A stretch of 64,000 nt of DNA from Verrucomicrobiota bacterium (GTDB lineage Bacteria > Verrucomicrobiota > Verrucomicrobiia > Verrucomicrobiales > DEV007). The stretch is from assembly GCA_030625775.1 (NCBI GenBank), contig DAOUQC010000003.1:53230-117229 (forward strand). The letters are read 5' to 3'. The notes under the pieces are model-generated. The model had not been told where the DNA came from. It saw only the letters and a program-made list of their open reading frames with translations, and made no database searches. Position 1 is the stretch's first letter. Every line of letters begins with the position of its first letter. Below are positions 26,909 to 37,311 of this stretch, one piece after another. Position numbers and translations under genes: made by a program.

Positions 26909-28723
26909 ATGGAAATTGAATTGTGGAAACAGATCGTGACCGGAGTGGTGGTGGTAGCCGTTTTTGTCGCTTTTGTGAAAGAATGGTTCCCGCCGGATCT
27001 GGTGGCGATGGGGGCGTTTGTGTTTCTCGTATTGATAGGGGTGATGGATAGTGACCATGCGCTGTCGATTTTCGGCAGCAGCGCACCGATCACGGTGGCG
27101 GCAATGTTTATTTTAAGTGCTGCTCTGGAGCGAACCGGTTTGATTGAGGCTTTGGCGGGTTTATTTGAAAAAGTGGCCGGGGCAGGTGAATTCCGGGTTT
27201 TACTGGTGCTGGCGGTTCTGGTAGCTTTTTTGTCCGCTTTTGTGAACAATACGCCGGTGGTGGTGGTCTTTTTGCCCTTGGTATTGAGGCATTGCCGCAA
27301 ATTTGATCTCAAGGCCTCGCGTTTACTGATCCCTCTGTCTTACGCGGCAATTGTGGGAGGAACCTGCACCATCATCGGAACATCGACCAATCTGATTGCT
27401 TCCGGTATTGCAGCAGATGCAGGTATGAGGCCTTTTGGCATGTTTGAAATCAGTGGTTTGGGATTGATTTTCGTCGTAGTGACTTTGGTGTATTTACTGA
27501 CAGTCGGGCGCAAGTTGTTGCCGGATCGCATCACTCTGTCGACCTTATTTGAATCGGAGGAAGGGAGGGAGTTCCTGACCCAGGCCTACGTGAGTGAATC
27601 CTCTCCCTTGGTGGATCACCGTTTTACCGAGACGGCCTTGGCAAAAATGCGGAATATTCGGGTGATCGAAGTGGTGCGGACTGGGAATCGGGTGACCACC
27701 CCGCTCGATGAAATGGTGTTTGAGGAAGGAGACCAGCTGCTATTGAAAACCAGAGCCTCGGGGGTGATGGAAATCAGTGCGACCCAGGGGCTTGATTTGA
27801 TACCAAAATCCGAGTTGGGACTGGATTATGTGAAAACAGAGTCAGCGGTGTTGATGGAAGGAATTGTAGGGCCTGAATCACGATTGGTGGGTAAAAGTCT
27901 CAGTGAACTGAATTTTCGTCAGCGTTTCGGGGCTTTGATTCTGGCGGTGCATCGTCGGGGAGAGAATTTGAAGGAACGTTTCCAAGCGGTGAAGCTTGAA
28001 TTTGGCGATACCCTGTTGATGGAGGGGCCGGTGGAGCGGATGAAGGAATTGTTTGCGGAAAAAGACTTCATCAATCTCAGTCAGCCGACCGAACAGCCTT
28101 TGAGGCGTTCAAAAGCTCCCATTGCACTCGGGGCACTGATGTTTTTCATGATTGGTGGGGCTTTGAACCCGTCTTTGATTCCTATTTTGGCAATGGCAGC
28201 GGTTCTCGTCACCTTGGTCAGTCGCTGTATTGATCCTGCGGAGGCTTATGATGCGGTGGAGTGGAAGGTGATTTTTATGATTTTTGGCATGCTGGGCCTG
28301 GGAATGGCCTTGAAAGAGACGGATCTTGCTAGAATTTTTGCCTACAAAGCAGTGGATGTTTTTGGGGACTACGGGCCTCATGTCATGTTGGTCGTGATGT
28401 ATCTGTTGTCTGCGGTATTGACCGAAATGATCAGTAATAATGCGGTGGCAGCCTTACTGACTCCTGTGTCTATAGGGGTGGCAGCCCAACTAGGGGTAGA
28501 TGCACGGCCTTTTGTGGTAGCAGTCATGTTTGCCTCGAGTGCCAGTTTTGTGACGCCCATTGGTTATCAGACGAATACTTATGTTTACGGGGCGGGGGGC
28601 TACAAGTTTACTGACTTCACCCGGGCGGGGCTTCCTCTGGCGATATTATTGTGGGTAGTGGCCAGTTGGATGATCCCGAAGATCTGGCCTTTTGATGGGG
28701 TTTCGATTCCTTTGGCCGGCTGA
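26909..28723 (+). CDS. SLC13/DASS-type anion transporter with two RCK_C domains
   Basis: This 604-residue inner-membrane carrier has two hydrophobic halves: about residues 5-200 and 395-600. The halves contain the conserved FVNNTPVVVVFLPLV, GTSTNLIASG and SNNAVAALLTP substrate/sodium loops. Between them lie two TrkA-C/RCK-C regulatory domains (about 210-380), both with EGDQLLLK or GDTLLMEGP ends. This architecture occurs in bacterial sulfate, citrate and dicarboxylate carriers, and the substrate cannot be assigned. The start is the ATG at 26909, with no clear Shine-Dalgarno. Confidence 0.9.
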   Translation: MEIELWKQIVTGVVVVAVFVAFVKEWFPPDLVAMGAFVFLVLIGVMDSDHALSIFGSSAPITVAAMFILSAALERTGLIEALAGLFEKVAGAGEFRVLLVLAVLVAFLSAFVNNTPVVVVFLPLVLRHCRKFDLKASRLLIPLSYAAIVGGTCTIIGTSTNLIASGIAADAGMRPFGMFEISGLGLIFVVVTLVYLLTVGRKLLPDRITLSTLFESEEGREFLTQAYVSESSPLVDHRFTETALAKMRNIRVIEVVRTGNRVTTPLDEMVFEEGDQLLLKTRASGVMEISATQGLDLIPKSELGLDYVKTESAVLMEGIVGPESRLVGKSLSELNFRQRFGALILAVHRRGENLKERFQAVKLEFGDTLLMEGPVERMKELFAEKDFINLSQPTEQPLRRSKAPIALGALMFFMIGGALNPSLIPILAMAAVLVTLVSRCIDPAEAYDAVEWKVIFMIFGMLGLGMALKETDLARIFAYKAVDVFGDYGPHVMLVVMYLLSAVLTEMISNNAVAALLTPVSIGVAAQLGVDARPFVVAVMFASSASFVTPIGYQTNTYVYGAGGYKFTDFTRAGLPLAILLWVVASWMIPKIWPFDGVSIPLAG

Positions 28724-28867
28724 GCGGTGATTTTCCCCTTGCGGCTTTTTGGAAAAGCATCTATCTAGTGCGTCCCCGTTCCTAGGGCGCTCTGGTTGAA
28801 GGCTCTAGCAAAGGTGAAATAGCGTATATAAAACGCGTATTTTTTAAAATCAGGCCACTTTTTATCT

Positions 28868-29734
28868 ATGCCCTCGAAAAAAAAGACAGTTAAGAAAAAG
28901 GCTCCTGCTAAAAAAGCGGTGGGGAAGAAAAAAACTGTACTGAAAAAGAAGGTGATGCCGAAGAAAAAAGTTGCTCCGAAAAAGAAGGTGATGCCAAAGA
29001 AAAAAGCTGTGCCAAAAAAGAAGGTGACGCCAAAAAAGAAAGCTGCGCCGAAAAAAAAGGTGACGCCAAAAAAGAAAGCTGCGCCGAAGAAGAAAGTGGC
29101 TCCGAAGAAAAAAAAGACGGCACGGAAAAAGATGACTCCCAAGCAGATCGCTGAGCGGAAAGCGGCGCGTCTGCAAGCTGAGAGAGAAGCTGCGGCTATT
29201 AGGGTGAAGGCAGTAGCCGAAGCGGCGGCAGCTAAGAAAAAAAAGTTAGCGACCACTATCAACAAAAAATTACGCTTGGCACCTTTTGTTCGCGAGCAGC
29301 AGCAGAAACTGCTGGCATTGAGGGATGTTTTGATCGGGCAAATGAGTGGAATGGCTAAAGATAACTTACGGGCACCCGCTAGCGGGGGGGACTCTTCGGC
29401 CTTTGGCATGCACCAGGCGGATGCGGGTAGTGATTCTTATGACCGGGATTTCGCTTTGAATTTGCTGTCACAAGAGCAGGATGCCTTTCATGAGATCGAA
29501 GAAGCGATCGCTCGAGTTCAAAAGGGGGTTTATGGGCTTTGCGAAATGTCGGGGGTGAAAATCCCTCAGGCGCGCCTTCAAGCGATCCCTTTTGCACGAT
29601 TTACTGTTGCCTGTCAGGAAGAACTTGAAAAACAGGAAGAACAGGGGCAGGTTCGCCAGCCCGTCGGACCTTTGTTCGGCAATAGTGATACGGAAGGGGT
29701 TGCAAAGGATGGGCCCAAGCCCGTCGCACGTTAA
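28868..29734 (+). CDS. DksA/TraR-like protein with histone-H1-like lysine tail
   Basis: This is a 288-residue two-part protein. Residues 1-85 are almost entirely lysine, proline, alanine and valine with a period of six residues (PKKKVx), like histone H1 or AlgP tails. A basic/alanine helix (about 86-135) leads to a C-terminal DksA/TraR domain (about 190-275): a coiled coil, YGLCEMSGVKIPQARLQAIPFARF and VACQEELE. In canonical DksA a CxxC-x17-CxxC zinc site is present; here only one cysteine of each pair remains. I infer a nucleoid- or RNA-polymerase-associated protein whose tail binds nucleic acid. It precedes rpmG by 80 bp. Confidence 0.8.
   Translation: MPSKKKTVKKKAPAKKAVGKKKTVLKKKVMPKKKVAPKKKVMPKKKAVPKKKVTPKKKAAPKKKVTPKKKAAPKKKVAPKKKKTARKKMTPKQIAERKAARLQAEREAAAIRVKAVAEAAAAKKKKLATTINKKLRLAPFVREQQQKLLALRDVLIGQMSGMAKDNLRAPASGGDSSAFGMHQADAGSDSYDRDFALNLLSQEQDAFHEIEEAIARVQKGVYGLCEMSGVKIPQARLQAIPFARFTVACQEELEKQEEQGQVRQPVGPLFGNSDTEGVAKDGPKPVAR
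28949..29116 (+). repeat. 18-bp period repeat encoding PKKKVx units
   Basis: Consecutive 18-bp units encode PKKK followed by V or A and one variable residue (M, A, T or V). At the DNA level adjacent pairs make near-perfect 36-bp repeats, which suggests growth by slippage and variable copy number between strains. Confidence 0.75.
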
Positions 29735-29788
29735 AATGTATCGGGACAGGAGCTGTGAATCATCTTAGAGATGGTGCAGTAAATTTTT

Positions 29789-29794
29789 TATAAT
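29789..29794 (+). promoter_or_regulatory. Candidate -10 element for rpmG
   Basis: A perfect TATAAT lies 21 bp before the rpmG ATG, with a weak TTAGAG 18 bp upstream as a possible -35. The stretch is AT-rich and lies between two genes on the same strand. Confidence 0.4.
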
Positions 29795-29814
29795 AAGTTT
29801 AAAGTAAGTAAATT

Positions 29815-29988
29815 ATGCCACGCGATGTAATAATTCTGGAATGCACGGAAGCCAAAGAAGAAGGCAAGCCGAGATCGATGTATGTGACCACTCGAAACAA
29901 AAAAAGCCTGAGAACACCAGGTCGTCTTGAGAAGGTCAAATTTAATCCTTTTTTGAAACGTCGTACTTTGCACCGGGAAAAACGGTAA
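29815..29988 (+). CDS. rpmG: 50S ribosomal protein L33
   Basis: A 57-codon gene encodes a basic protein that matches bacterial bL33: it begins [14 protein letters not shown], has [11 protein letters not shown] in the middle and ends [15 protein letters not shown]. Only one cysteine (Cys10) is present, so this is the zinc-free type without the two CxxC pairs. The ATG has no Shine-Dalgarno sequence. The next gene on the same strand is rpsR, 57 bp on. Confidence 0.92.
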   Translation: MPRDVIILECTEAKEEGKPRSMYVTTRNKKSLRTPGRLEKVKFNPFLKRRTLHREKR

Positions 29989-30045
29989 GGGGTTGACTAG
30001 CTAAGTAAAAAAAATTCAAAGTGCTGAATTAACGAAATAATCGTC

Positions 30046-30288
30046 ATGGTGGGACCAAAAACTAAAGAAAGAGCAATGAACCTTCGCCGGGCAAATCGGA
30101 AGATGCCTCGGCGTCGTCTGGATATTCCTGTGGAGAGCATCAATCACCTCAATCCTGAGTATCTGTCGAAGTTTGTGAGTGAAACAGGCAAGATTTATGG
30201 GAGGAGAATCACTGGAGTTTCTGCTAAAATGCATCGTCGAATCACTCGGGAAGTGAAACGTGCGCGTGCGTTGAACCTGATGCGCTAA
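30046..30288 (+). CDS. rpsR: 30S ribosomal protein S18
   Basis: This 80-residue basic protein has the S18 core: YLSKFVSETGKIYGRRITGVSAKMHRRITREVKRAR. The conserved RRITG-x-SAK block is diagnostic. The first ATG (30046) gives a slightly longer N-terminus than the usual 75 residues; a second ATG at 30076 is possible. Neither has a clear Shine-Dalgarno. It is placed with rpmG rather than with rpsF and rplI, which are not in the window. Confidence 0.92.
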   Translation: MVGPKTKERAMNLRRANRKMPRRRLDIPVESINHLNPEYLSKFVSETGKIYGRRITGVSAKMHRRITREVKRARALNLMR

Positions 30289-30423
30289 GAGTATTGGGAG
30301 GCCGTAGTTTTCTCTTTTTTCTTTTTAAGGGGGGGCGGCGGCTAAAGTAGTGAGTTTTTAGGGCGTGCTTTGCAGTGATTGCGGGCACGCCTTTGTGTTT
30401 TTCTTTTTTGTCCAAGGGGCTTC

Positions 30424-31230
30424 ATGCCTCCTAATGTGGCCACTGTCATGGAAGAGCTTAAAGATACGCAAAACGAACCGGATTTCCGCAATCTGGCGAT
30501 TGATCGTGTTGGAGTGAAAAACCTGCGTTTCCCTGTAGATGTGAGGGAAAAAGCGGGAGGGACGCAAAGCACCGTCGCTACGGTGTCATTAGCGGTGGAT
30601 TTGCCGCATCACTACAAAGGCACCCACATGAGTCGTTTTGTGGAGGTGCTCAACTCCCATGGGCCGGTTTTGGATGTAAGGAGTTTGCCTCGGATACCCA
30701 GTGAGTTGATGGCGCGACTCGACGCACAACGGGCGCATATTGAATTTCGCTTTCCATTTTTCCTGAGTAAATCAGCCCCGGCAACGGGTGCGCAGGGATT
30801 GATGGACTATGATGTGGTTTTTGAGATTGATTCCAAAGCAGAGGAGCAGGATTTTATTCTGACGATTTGTGTGCCGGTCACGACGCTGTGCCCCTGTTCG
30901 AAGGCTATTAGCGAGAGAGGAGCCCACAATCAGCGTGGACAGGTGACCTACTCGGTGAGATTCAAGGAGCCGGTATGGATTGAGGATTTAATTGCTCTGG
31001 TTGAGAAATGTGCCAGTTGCGAGTTGTATAGCCTGCTGAAGCGGCCCGATGAGAAGGAGGTCACTGAGCGGGCTTTTGATCATCCTGTGTTTGTCGAGGA
31101 TCTGGTGAGGAATGTGGCAGCCTTGTCAGATGAGCAGGACAATATCACCTGGTACCGGGTGGAGGCGGAAAATTTTGAGTCGATCCACAATCACAATGCT
31201 TACGCAGTGATTGAAAAGCGTATGGAGTAA
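30424..31230 (+). CDS. folE2: GTP cyclohydrolase FolE2 (type IB)
   Basis: This 268-residue enzyme makes 7,8-dihydroneopterin triphosphate from GTP, the first step of folate (and queuosine precursor) synthesis. FolE2-specific blocks are present: VDLPHHYKGTHMSRFVEVL near residues 58-76, the metal/catalytic TTLCPCSKAIS (Cys156 and Cys158) and a C-terminal ESIHNHNAYA. FolE2 uses manganese or iron instead of strict zinc and often serves under zinc shortage. The ATG at 30424 is preferred over a longer TTG start or a shorter ATG at 30448. A strong hairpin terminator follows. Confidence 0.95.
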   Translation: MPPNVATVMEELKDTQNEPDFRNLAIDRVGVKNLRFPVDVREKAGGTQSTVATVSLAVDLPHHYKGTHMSRFVEVLNSHGPVLDVRSLPRIPSELMARLDAQRAHIEFRFPFFLSKSAPATGAQGLMDYDVVFEIDSKAEEQDFILTICVPVTTLCPCSKAISERGAHNQRGQVTYSVRFKEPVWIEDLIALVEKCASCELYSLLKRPDEKEVTERAFDHPVFVEDLVRNVAALSDEQDNITWYRVEAENFESIHNHNAYAVIEKRME

Positions 31231-31248
31231 TTTTGGGTGGAGGCACAA

Positions 31249-31281
31249 AAAAACCGCAGAAGTCAGACTCCTGCGGTTTTT
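31249..31281. terminator. Bidirectional hairpin terminator
   Basis: An 11-bp stem (AAAAACCGCAG / CTGCGGTTTTT) with an 11-nt loop separates the folE2 stop from the convergent TIGR04073 gene. A-tract on one side and T-tract on the other allow it to act on both strands. Confidence 0.85.
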
Positions 31282-31295
31282 AAAAGGTTCGTTGT

Positions 31296-31709
31296 TTAGT
31301 AAGAGCCTGTTCGCGAGTAATCGATGGTAGAAAGGTAACCAATCTGCCCTGGGAACTCTTCATATCCGGAGATGGGGGCAAATTTTTTGCTCGCATAAGG
31401 AGCACGGAAACTGTCTTTGTAGAGAGGACGTTGGAAATTAATCACTTCGTAAACGCCATAACCGAGACGAACCCCGGTTCGGGCAACACCCCTGACGATA
31501 CCGAATACCACCACTTCAGTAGCCTGATCCTGTCGTTCATGGGATCGAATGATAGTGTTTGGCAGCTCGGTCCAGCTATAAAGAATGTTGGCCAGGCCCC
31601 TGCTGAGCTTGCGAGTAGCGGTGTACTGGCTTTTTGGAGGAGCCTGTATGTCCGCGTGAGCTTGGGCAACTATGCCAAGGCAAAAGATTACAATGAGTAC
31701 TTTTTTCAT
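31296..31709 (-). CDS. Exosortase system-associated protein, TIGR04073 type
   Basis: The 137-residue protein has a signal peptide (KKVLIVIFCLGIVAQAHA). The mature part contains RKLSRGLANILYSWTELPNTI followed by VFGIVRGVARTGVRLGYGVYEV, which I recognise as the TIGR04073 family named for its co-occurrence with exosortase (PEP-CTERM) systems. Its function is unknown; it is probably periplasmic. The ATG at 31709 starts the signal peptide; a longer frame to 31748 is unlikely. No exosortase gene is in the window. Confidence 0.72.
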   Translation of the reverse strand: MKKVLIVIFCLGIVAQAHADIQAPPKSQYTATRKLSRGLANILYSWTELPNTIIRSHERQDQATEVVVFGIVRGVARTGVRLGYGVYEVINFQRPLYKDSFRAPYASKKFAPISGYEEFPGQIGYLSTIDYSRTGSY

Positions 31710-31801
31710 GTTACGGGGAGAATACACCCAATGATAAAAGATTGGCAAGATTAATTTTTCACTTGGTTCATTGCTCTTTGCTTCTATGTTCGGGAAAAGC
31801 T

Positions 31802-33637
31802 ATGAATCCAGATCTTGAAAAGCATATTGCGAACGGTAAAATAGAGCAAGCCGTTGCGGAGAAAATTGACCAACTTTCACCAGGGGCATTTTGTGTGCAC
31901 AAGAGCTGGGGGGTGGGAAAAATTGTAGAGTGGAGTTTGCCGGAATCAAGAATCATCATCGATTTTGAAGGCAAGCCGGGACACGGCATGGCGCTGCAGT
32001 TTGCCGCCTCGTCTCTGACGCCATTGGAAAAAGATCATTTTTTGTCAAAAAGGCATTCCCAGCTCGATAAGATGAAAAAACTGGCCAGTGATGATCCAGT
32101 GGCTTTGGTGCGTGCGGCCTTGGAATCTGCGGGAGGGACACTGAAGTTGGTTGGTCTTGAAAATCTGATCATGGGAACTGTGGTGGAGGAAAGTGCCTAC
32201 AAAAAATGGTGGGACGGGGCAAAAAGGAAATTGCGTGCCGATCACAGTTTTGTGGTGCCGGGTAAACGCAATGACCCACTCGAATTGCGGAATGAGGATC
32301 TCAGTCCGGCAGACGCGCTGTTGGGTGACTATGAAGAGGCCCGTGATTTGAAGGTGAAAGTGAAGTGTGTCGATGCGATTTTGAAAAAATTATCTGTCTT
32401 TGATGATCTGGAGACCCAGTTAAAGCCGGTGGTTGTCGATATCAATGAATCCGCCCGCAAAGCACTGAAGTTGCATTTGGCGCAAGCGGTTGAGTTGATT
32501 CTTGTGCGTCGCGAATTGCAGGAAAAACACGCCGAATTGGCATCGGATGATGGAGCCATCGATCTGGCCGAACTTTTGACCAGTCAAAAAGATCGTTTGG
32601 GTGAGCTTTTTAAAGAGATCTCGGTGAGTCGTCAGCGTGTATTGATCGGGGAATTGCCAAAGGCCTTCGGTGACGAGTGGATTGATGCGGCGCTTGGACT
32701 GTTGGGTGATGCGAATGCCCGCACTATTCAGGAAATCGCCCACTTGATGATTGAGAAAGGCAAGGCGGCTGAGTTGGAAGCATTTTTGGTGAAAGGTCTG
32801 GCCCGACGCAGCTTGAGTTCCGAGGTTTTGGTATGGATTTGCAAGGAGCGGGCGGGCGCAGCCCAACCGGTGTTTGATGCAGAATTGGCTTCGGGCTTGA
32901 TTCATGTGTTGGAACGGGATCACGGCGAAAGCGGTCGCCGTAACCGGGTGCATGATATTCTTTTGAATGATATGGAGTTGATTCCTGATCTGGTGAGAGC
33001 CGGGGATTTGAATACGGTGCGCAACTTTGCCCGCAGACTGATGATGTCGTCCGTGTTCCGGGATCTGGATCGTCGTTCCCTGATGGCTCGAATTGTTAAA
33101 ATTCATCCTGAAGTTCAGGAATTGATTACCGGCAAGGAAAAGGATGAAGAGGATGAATTGCTGGTGGTATCCGAGGCAAGCCACAATAAAAAGAAGGCGG
33201 ACTTTGCAGATCTGGTCAACAAGCAGATTCCCGAAAACCGTAAAGATATTCAGATCGCTCGGGAGTATGGAGATTTGAGTGAAAACTTTGAATACAAGTC
33301 TGCGAAGGAATACCAACGGGTATTGATGCGCCGCCAGGACGAAATGGAGCACGATCTGGCACTTGCCAAGCAGACGGATTTTGGTGATGTGAACACTTCG
33401 CTGGTTTCAATTGGAACGGTGGTGACGATTGATAACAAAGACGTTGGCGGTAGTGAAATATATACGATTCTGGGAGCGTGGGACAGTGATCCTGACAAGG
33501 GGGTTTTGTCCTATATTTCCGAGCGAGCCAAGACATTGCTTAATCGTAAAGTGGGCGAATTGGTCCAGTTGCCGACCGGCCCGGGAGGGGCGCTGGAGAA
33601 TTACCAGATTGCGAGTATCAGCGCTTATGTTGCCTAA
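31802..33637 (+). CDS. greA: GreA-type transcript cleavage factor with a ~460-residue N-terminal extension
   Basis: This 611-residue protein has an ordinary GreA only at its C-terminus (about residues 470-611). There the coiled-coil tip REYGDLSENFEYKSAKE carries the acidic DxxE pair needed for RNA cleavage, and a C-terminal FKBP-like domain follows. GreA rescues backtracked RNA polymerase. The first 460 residues are helical, with a KSWGVGKIVEW beta segment near residue 35 that looks like a CarD/Tudor-type fold and might contact polymerase or nucleic acid (inference). Long GreA proteins of this kind are known from Chlamydiae, so the extension appears to be a PVC trait. The ATG at 31802 is chosen over an upstream frame at 31742. 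Confidence 0.88.
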   Translation: MNPDLEKHIANGKIEQAVAEKIDQLSPGAFCVHKSWGVGKIVEWSLPESRIIIDFEGKPGHGMALQFAASSLTPLEKDHFLSKRHSQLDKMKKLASDDPVALVRAALESAGGTLKLVGLENLIMGTVVEESAYKKWWDGAKRKLRADHSFVVPGKRNDPLELRNEDLSPADALLGDYEEARDLKVKVKCVDAILKKLSVFDDLETQLKPVVVDINESARKALKLHLAQAVELILVRRELQEKHAELASDDGAIDLAELLTSQKDRLGELFKEISVSRQRVLIGELPKAFGDEWIDAALGLLGDANARTIQEIAHLMIEKGKAAELEAFLVKGLARRSLSSEVLVWICKERAGAAQPVFDAELASGLIHVLERDHGESGRRNRVHDILLNDMELIPDLVRAGDLNTVRNFARRLMMSSVFRDLDRRSLMARIVKIHPEVQELITGKEKDEEDELLVVSEASHNKKKADFADLVNKQIPENRKDIQIAREYGDLSENFEYKSAKEYQRVLMRRQDEMEHDLALAKQTDFGDVNTSLVSIGTVVTIDNKDVGGSEIYTILGAWDSDPDKGVLSYISERAKTLLNRKVGELVQLPTGPGGALENYQIASISAYVA

Positions 33638-33780
33638 TCGGGAGATTATCAATTGAAGCAAGGGCTGAGAGTAGTATTTGCCACTCACTGAATGCGGGGT
33701 GAGGGGACTTGTTGCCCACTAAGATTAAATAATTTTAATATTGAACATTCTTAAAATAAAAACCATATTAACCATAGTAA

Positions 33781-35070
<1,290 letters not shown>

Positions 35071-35117
35071 ACCTGTCGTCCCGCTTGGAAACGCGATAAA
35101 CCAAATTGGAAACCCTT

Positions 35118-35150
35118 TTCCCGGCAGCTGTGAGAGCAGTCGGCCGGGGA
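35118..35150 (+). promoter_or_regulatory. Hairpin covering the ftsB ribosome-binding site
   Basis: The eno-ftsB spacer has an inverted repeat TTCCCGGC ... GCCGGGGA (8-bp stem with one G.U pair, 17-nt loop). The 3' arm contains most of the GGGGAG that would serve as the ftsB Shine-Dalgarno, so it could limit ftsB translation. No T-tract follows, so it is not a typical terminator. Confidence 0.35.
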
Positions 35151-35160
35151 GATTTGTATA

Positions 35161-35550
35161 ATGCGGGACACTGAATTTTACGATCCGGATCGCGAGCCCT
35201 TCCAGGAAGAGGAAGAAGAAGTATTGGGGCCGGATATCTGGCAGCGCTTGAGCAGGGTCATGATGGCCTTGATTTTTCTCTGTGTGGTCGCCGCCGCTTT
35301 GCGCCTTTTTATTCCAGAGATCGAGCGTCGAAACCAGCTGGAGCAGCAGGCGCAACACTTAGAGCAACTCAGTAATGAAAAAACGGCAAGAGTGGCGCAA
35401 CTGCAGAAGGAATATGATTTGTTGAAAAACGACAGGGAATATCTCGAAACCGTTGCCAGGGATCGCTTGGATCTAGGGAGGGAAGGGGAAACTATTTTCC
35501 GGCTTGATCGTTCACCGGATGGGGAAGCTCCAACGGTTCAGGAGAAATAA
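35161..35550 (+). CDS. ftsB: FtsB/DivIC-type cell division protein
   Basis: The 129-residue protein has a short acidic cytoplasmic start (residues 1-30, five consecutive glutamates), one membrane helix (about 33-52) and a periplasmic coiled coil (about 52-100) with heptad leucines. A terminal GETIF motif follows. This is the FtsB/DivIC pattern; such proteins bridge FtsL and FtsQ at the divisome. Its place directly after eno agrees with the widespread eno-ftsB pair. A GGGGAG lies 10 bp before the ATG. Confidence 0.85.
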   Translation: MRDTEFYDPDREPFQEEEEEVLGPDIWQRLSRVMMALIFLCVVAAALRLFIPEIERRNQLEQQAQHLEQLSNEKTARVAQLQKEYDLLKNDREYLETVARDRLDLGREGETIFRLDRSPDGEAPTVQEK

Positions 35551-35598
35551 TCAAGTTGAGTGTTTACTTGGCAGATTCTGTAGCATGAGGAGGAATCG

Positions 35599-35910
35599 AT
35601 GGCGGATGTGAATGAAAAGCAGCAGGGGATTTTTGATTTTGATAGCGGAAATCTTGACGGCTACGAAAATCTGCAACGTGAGCAGGAGGAACGCTTGCAG
35701 AACATTCGCCGGACTTCGGGATTGCCGGTTGGCAGATGGGTGGAGCTGACCATCAAGGGGCATGCTGGTGGGATCACAGGAAAGCTTGAACTGGCCGCCT
35801 ATCCCGATGCTGACGATGGTCGGGATGCCCTTGCCTTGAAGATCAATCAACTACTGGTCAAACCAGCGGACATCGAGAGCTGTGTCATGCTCGATGATCA
35901 GGATATTTGA
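35599..35910 (+). CDS. Small conserved-looking cytoplasmic protein, unknown function
   Basis: This 103-residue acidic protein is not recognised. It has a charged N-terminal helix (residues 20-40), then a predicted beta-rich part with GRWVELTIKGHAGGITGKLEL. There is no signal peptide or membrane helix. A strong Shine-Dalgarno (GAGGAGG) lies 8 bp before the ATG, one of the clearest in the window, which argues that it is a real gene. It follows ftsB by 48 bp. Confidence 0.65.
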   Translation: MADVNEKQQGIFDFDSGNLDGYENLQREQEERLQNIRRTSGLPVGRWVELTIKGHAGGITGKLELAAYPDADDGRDALALKINQLLVKPADIESCVMLDDQDI

Positions 35911-35978
35911 TTTTTTGAGAGGAAGGGTTTTTTTGTTTTGTTCTCGGACAGGATGGCTAGGCCAAGGCCTCCTTATTG

Positions 35979-37166
35979 TTATAGCTGGATGGATACAGCC
36001 TCAGAAGCGTTGCGAGCCTTTTCACGGGCGGCTTCGATGCTTTCAGCTCTGGCAATGGCGACGCCCATGCGGCGGTGGCCGCTGACCCGGGGTTTGCCGA
36101 ATAGCCGGACTTGGGTATCAGGCTCCTTGAGTGCAGCATTGAGATTGCCGAATGCGACTTGCTCGGATTCACCCTCGACGAGGATGACGCTGGAAGCTGA
36201 GGGGCCGTGTTGTTGGATATTGGGGATGGGTAAAGCAAGGATGGCCCGGGCGTGCAAGGCAAACTGACTGAGATCCTGTGAAATCATTGTCACCATGCCG
36301 GTGTCGTGTGGGCGGGGAGAGACTTCGCTGAAGATGATGTCGTCACCCTTGATGAAAAGTTCAACCCCAAATAATCCGCGCCCGCCGAGTGCAGTGGTGA
36401 TTTTTTCGGCGTATTCTCGGGCGGAAGCCAATGCGGCATCGCTCATGGCCTGGGGTTGCCAGGATTCGCGGTAGTCTCCATCGACCTGGATGTGGCCGAC
36501 GGGTTCGCAGAAACTGGTGCCGTCGATATGGCGGACGGTCAGCAGGGTAATCTCATAGTCAAAGTCGACAAAACCCTCGACGATCACTTTGCCTGCACCA
36601 CTGCGTCCTCCTTCTTGGGCGTAGGTCCAGGCTTGATCGATTTGCTCAGCAGTGCGCACGGTGCTCTGGCCTTTACCGGAGGATGACATGATGGGTTTGA
36701 TTACGCAGGGCAGACCGATGTTTTCAATAGCAGCATCAAATTCTTCTTTGGTGGCGGCAAATTGGTAGGGCGAGGTGGTGAGGTCCAGCTCCTCGGCGGC
36801 GAGCCGGCGAATACCTTCCCTGTTCATGGTCAGTTGAGTCGCCCGTGCCGTAGGGATGACGGTTGCAAGGCCTTCGGCTTCAATTTCTGCAAGCGTGTCA
36901 GTGGCAATGGCTTCGACTTCGGGAACAACCAGATCAGGTTTTTCTAATTCAATAGTGGCGCGCAGTTTTTCCCCGTCGAGCATGGAGAAGACATGGCAGC
37001 GATCGGCCACCTGCATGGCGGGGGCATCAGCGTAGGAGTCACAGGCGATGACTTCCACCCCGTAGCGCTGGAGTTCGATAACGACCTCCTTGCCGAGTTC
37101 GCCCGAGCCGCAGAGCATAACGCGGGTGGCAGTAGAAGTGAAAGGAGTTCCGATAGATGTGTTCAT
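35979..37166 (-). CDS. purT: Formate-dependent GAR transformylase
   Basis: This 395-residue ATP-grasp enzyme formylates glycinamide ribonucleotide from formate and ATP in purine synthesis. Visible blocks are [13 protein letters not shown] near the N-terminus, [12 protein letters not shown] (ATP loop), the [15 protein letters not shown] segment, and [14 protein letters not shown] near the metal site. It replaces or complements the folate-dependent PurN enzyme. Together with purB it is one of two purine genes in the window, and they are not linked. It converges on the small gene at 35599. Confidence 0.96.
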   Translation of the reverse strand: MNTSIGTPFTSTATRVMLCGSGELGKEVVIELQRYGVEVIACDSYADAPAMQVADRCHVFSMLDGEKLRATIELEKPDLVVPEVEAIATDTLAEIEAEGLATVIPTARATQLTMNREGIRRLAAEELDLTTSPYQFAATKEEFDAAIENIGLPCVIKPIMSSSGKGQSTVRTAEQIDQAWTYAQEGGRSGAGKVIVEGFVDFDYEITLLTVRHIDGTSFCEPVGHIQVDGDYRESWQPQAMSDAALASAREYAEKITTALGGRGLFGVELFIKGDDIIFSEVSPRPHDTGMVTMISQDLSQFALHARAILALPIPNIQQHGPSASSVILVEGESEQVAFGNLNAALKEPDTQVRLFGKPRVSGHRRMGVAIARAESIEAAREKARNASEAVSIQL

Positions 37167-37311
37167 GTGTTGATTAGGTATGGAAAATCAGGGTAGGGAA
37201 TGAATGTCATTTTCCAAGCATAATTTCAAGAGGAGATTGGGTGAACGTTAGTTGCAGGAGCCTCGGGTAGGTGTCATGCTTAGGCTTCGAAATAAAAACC
37301 ACCAAAAGAAG

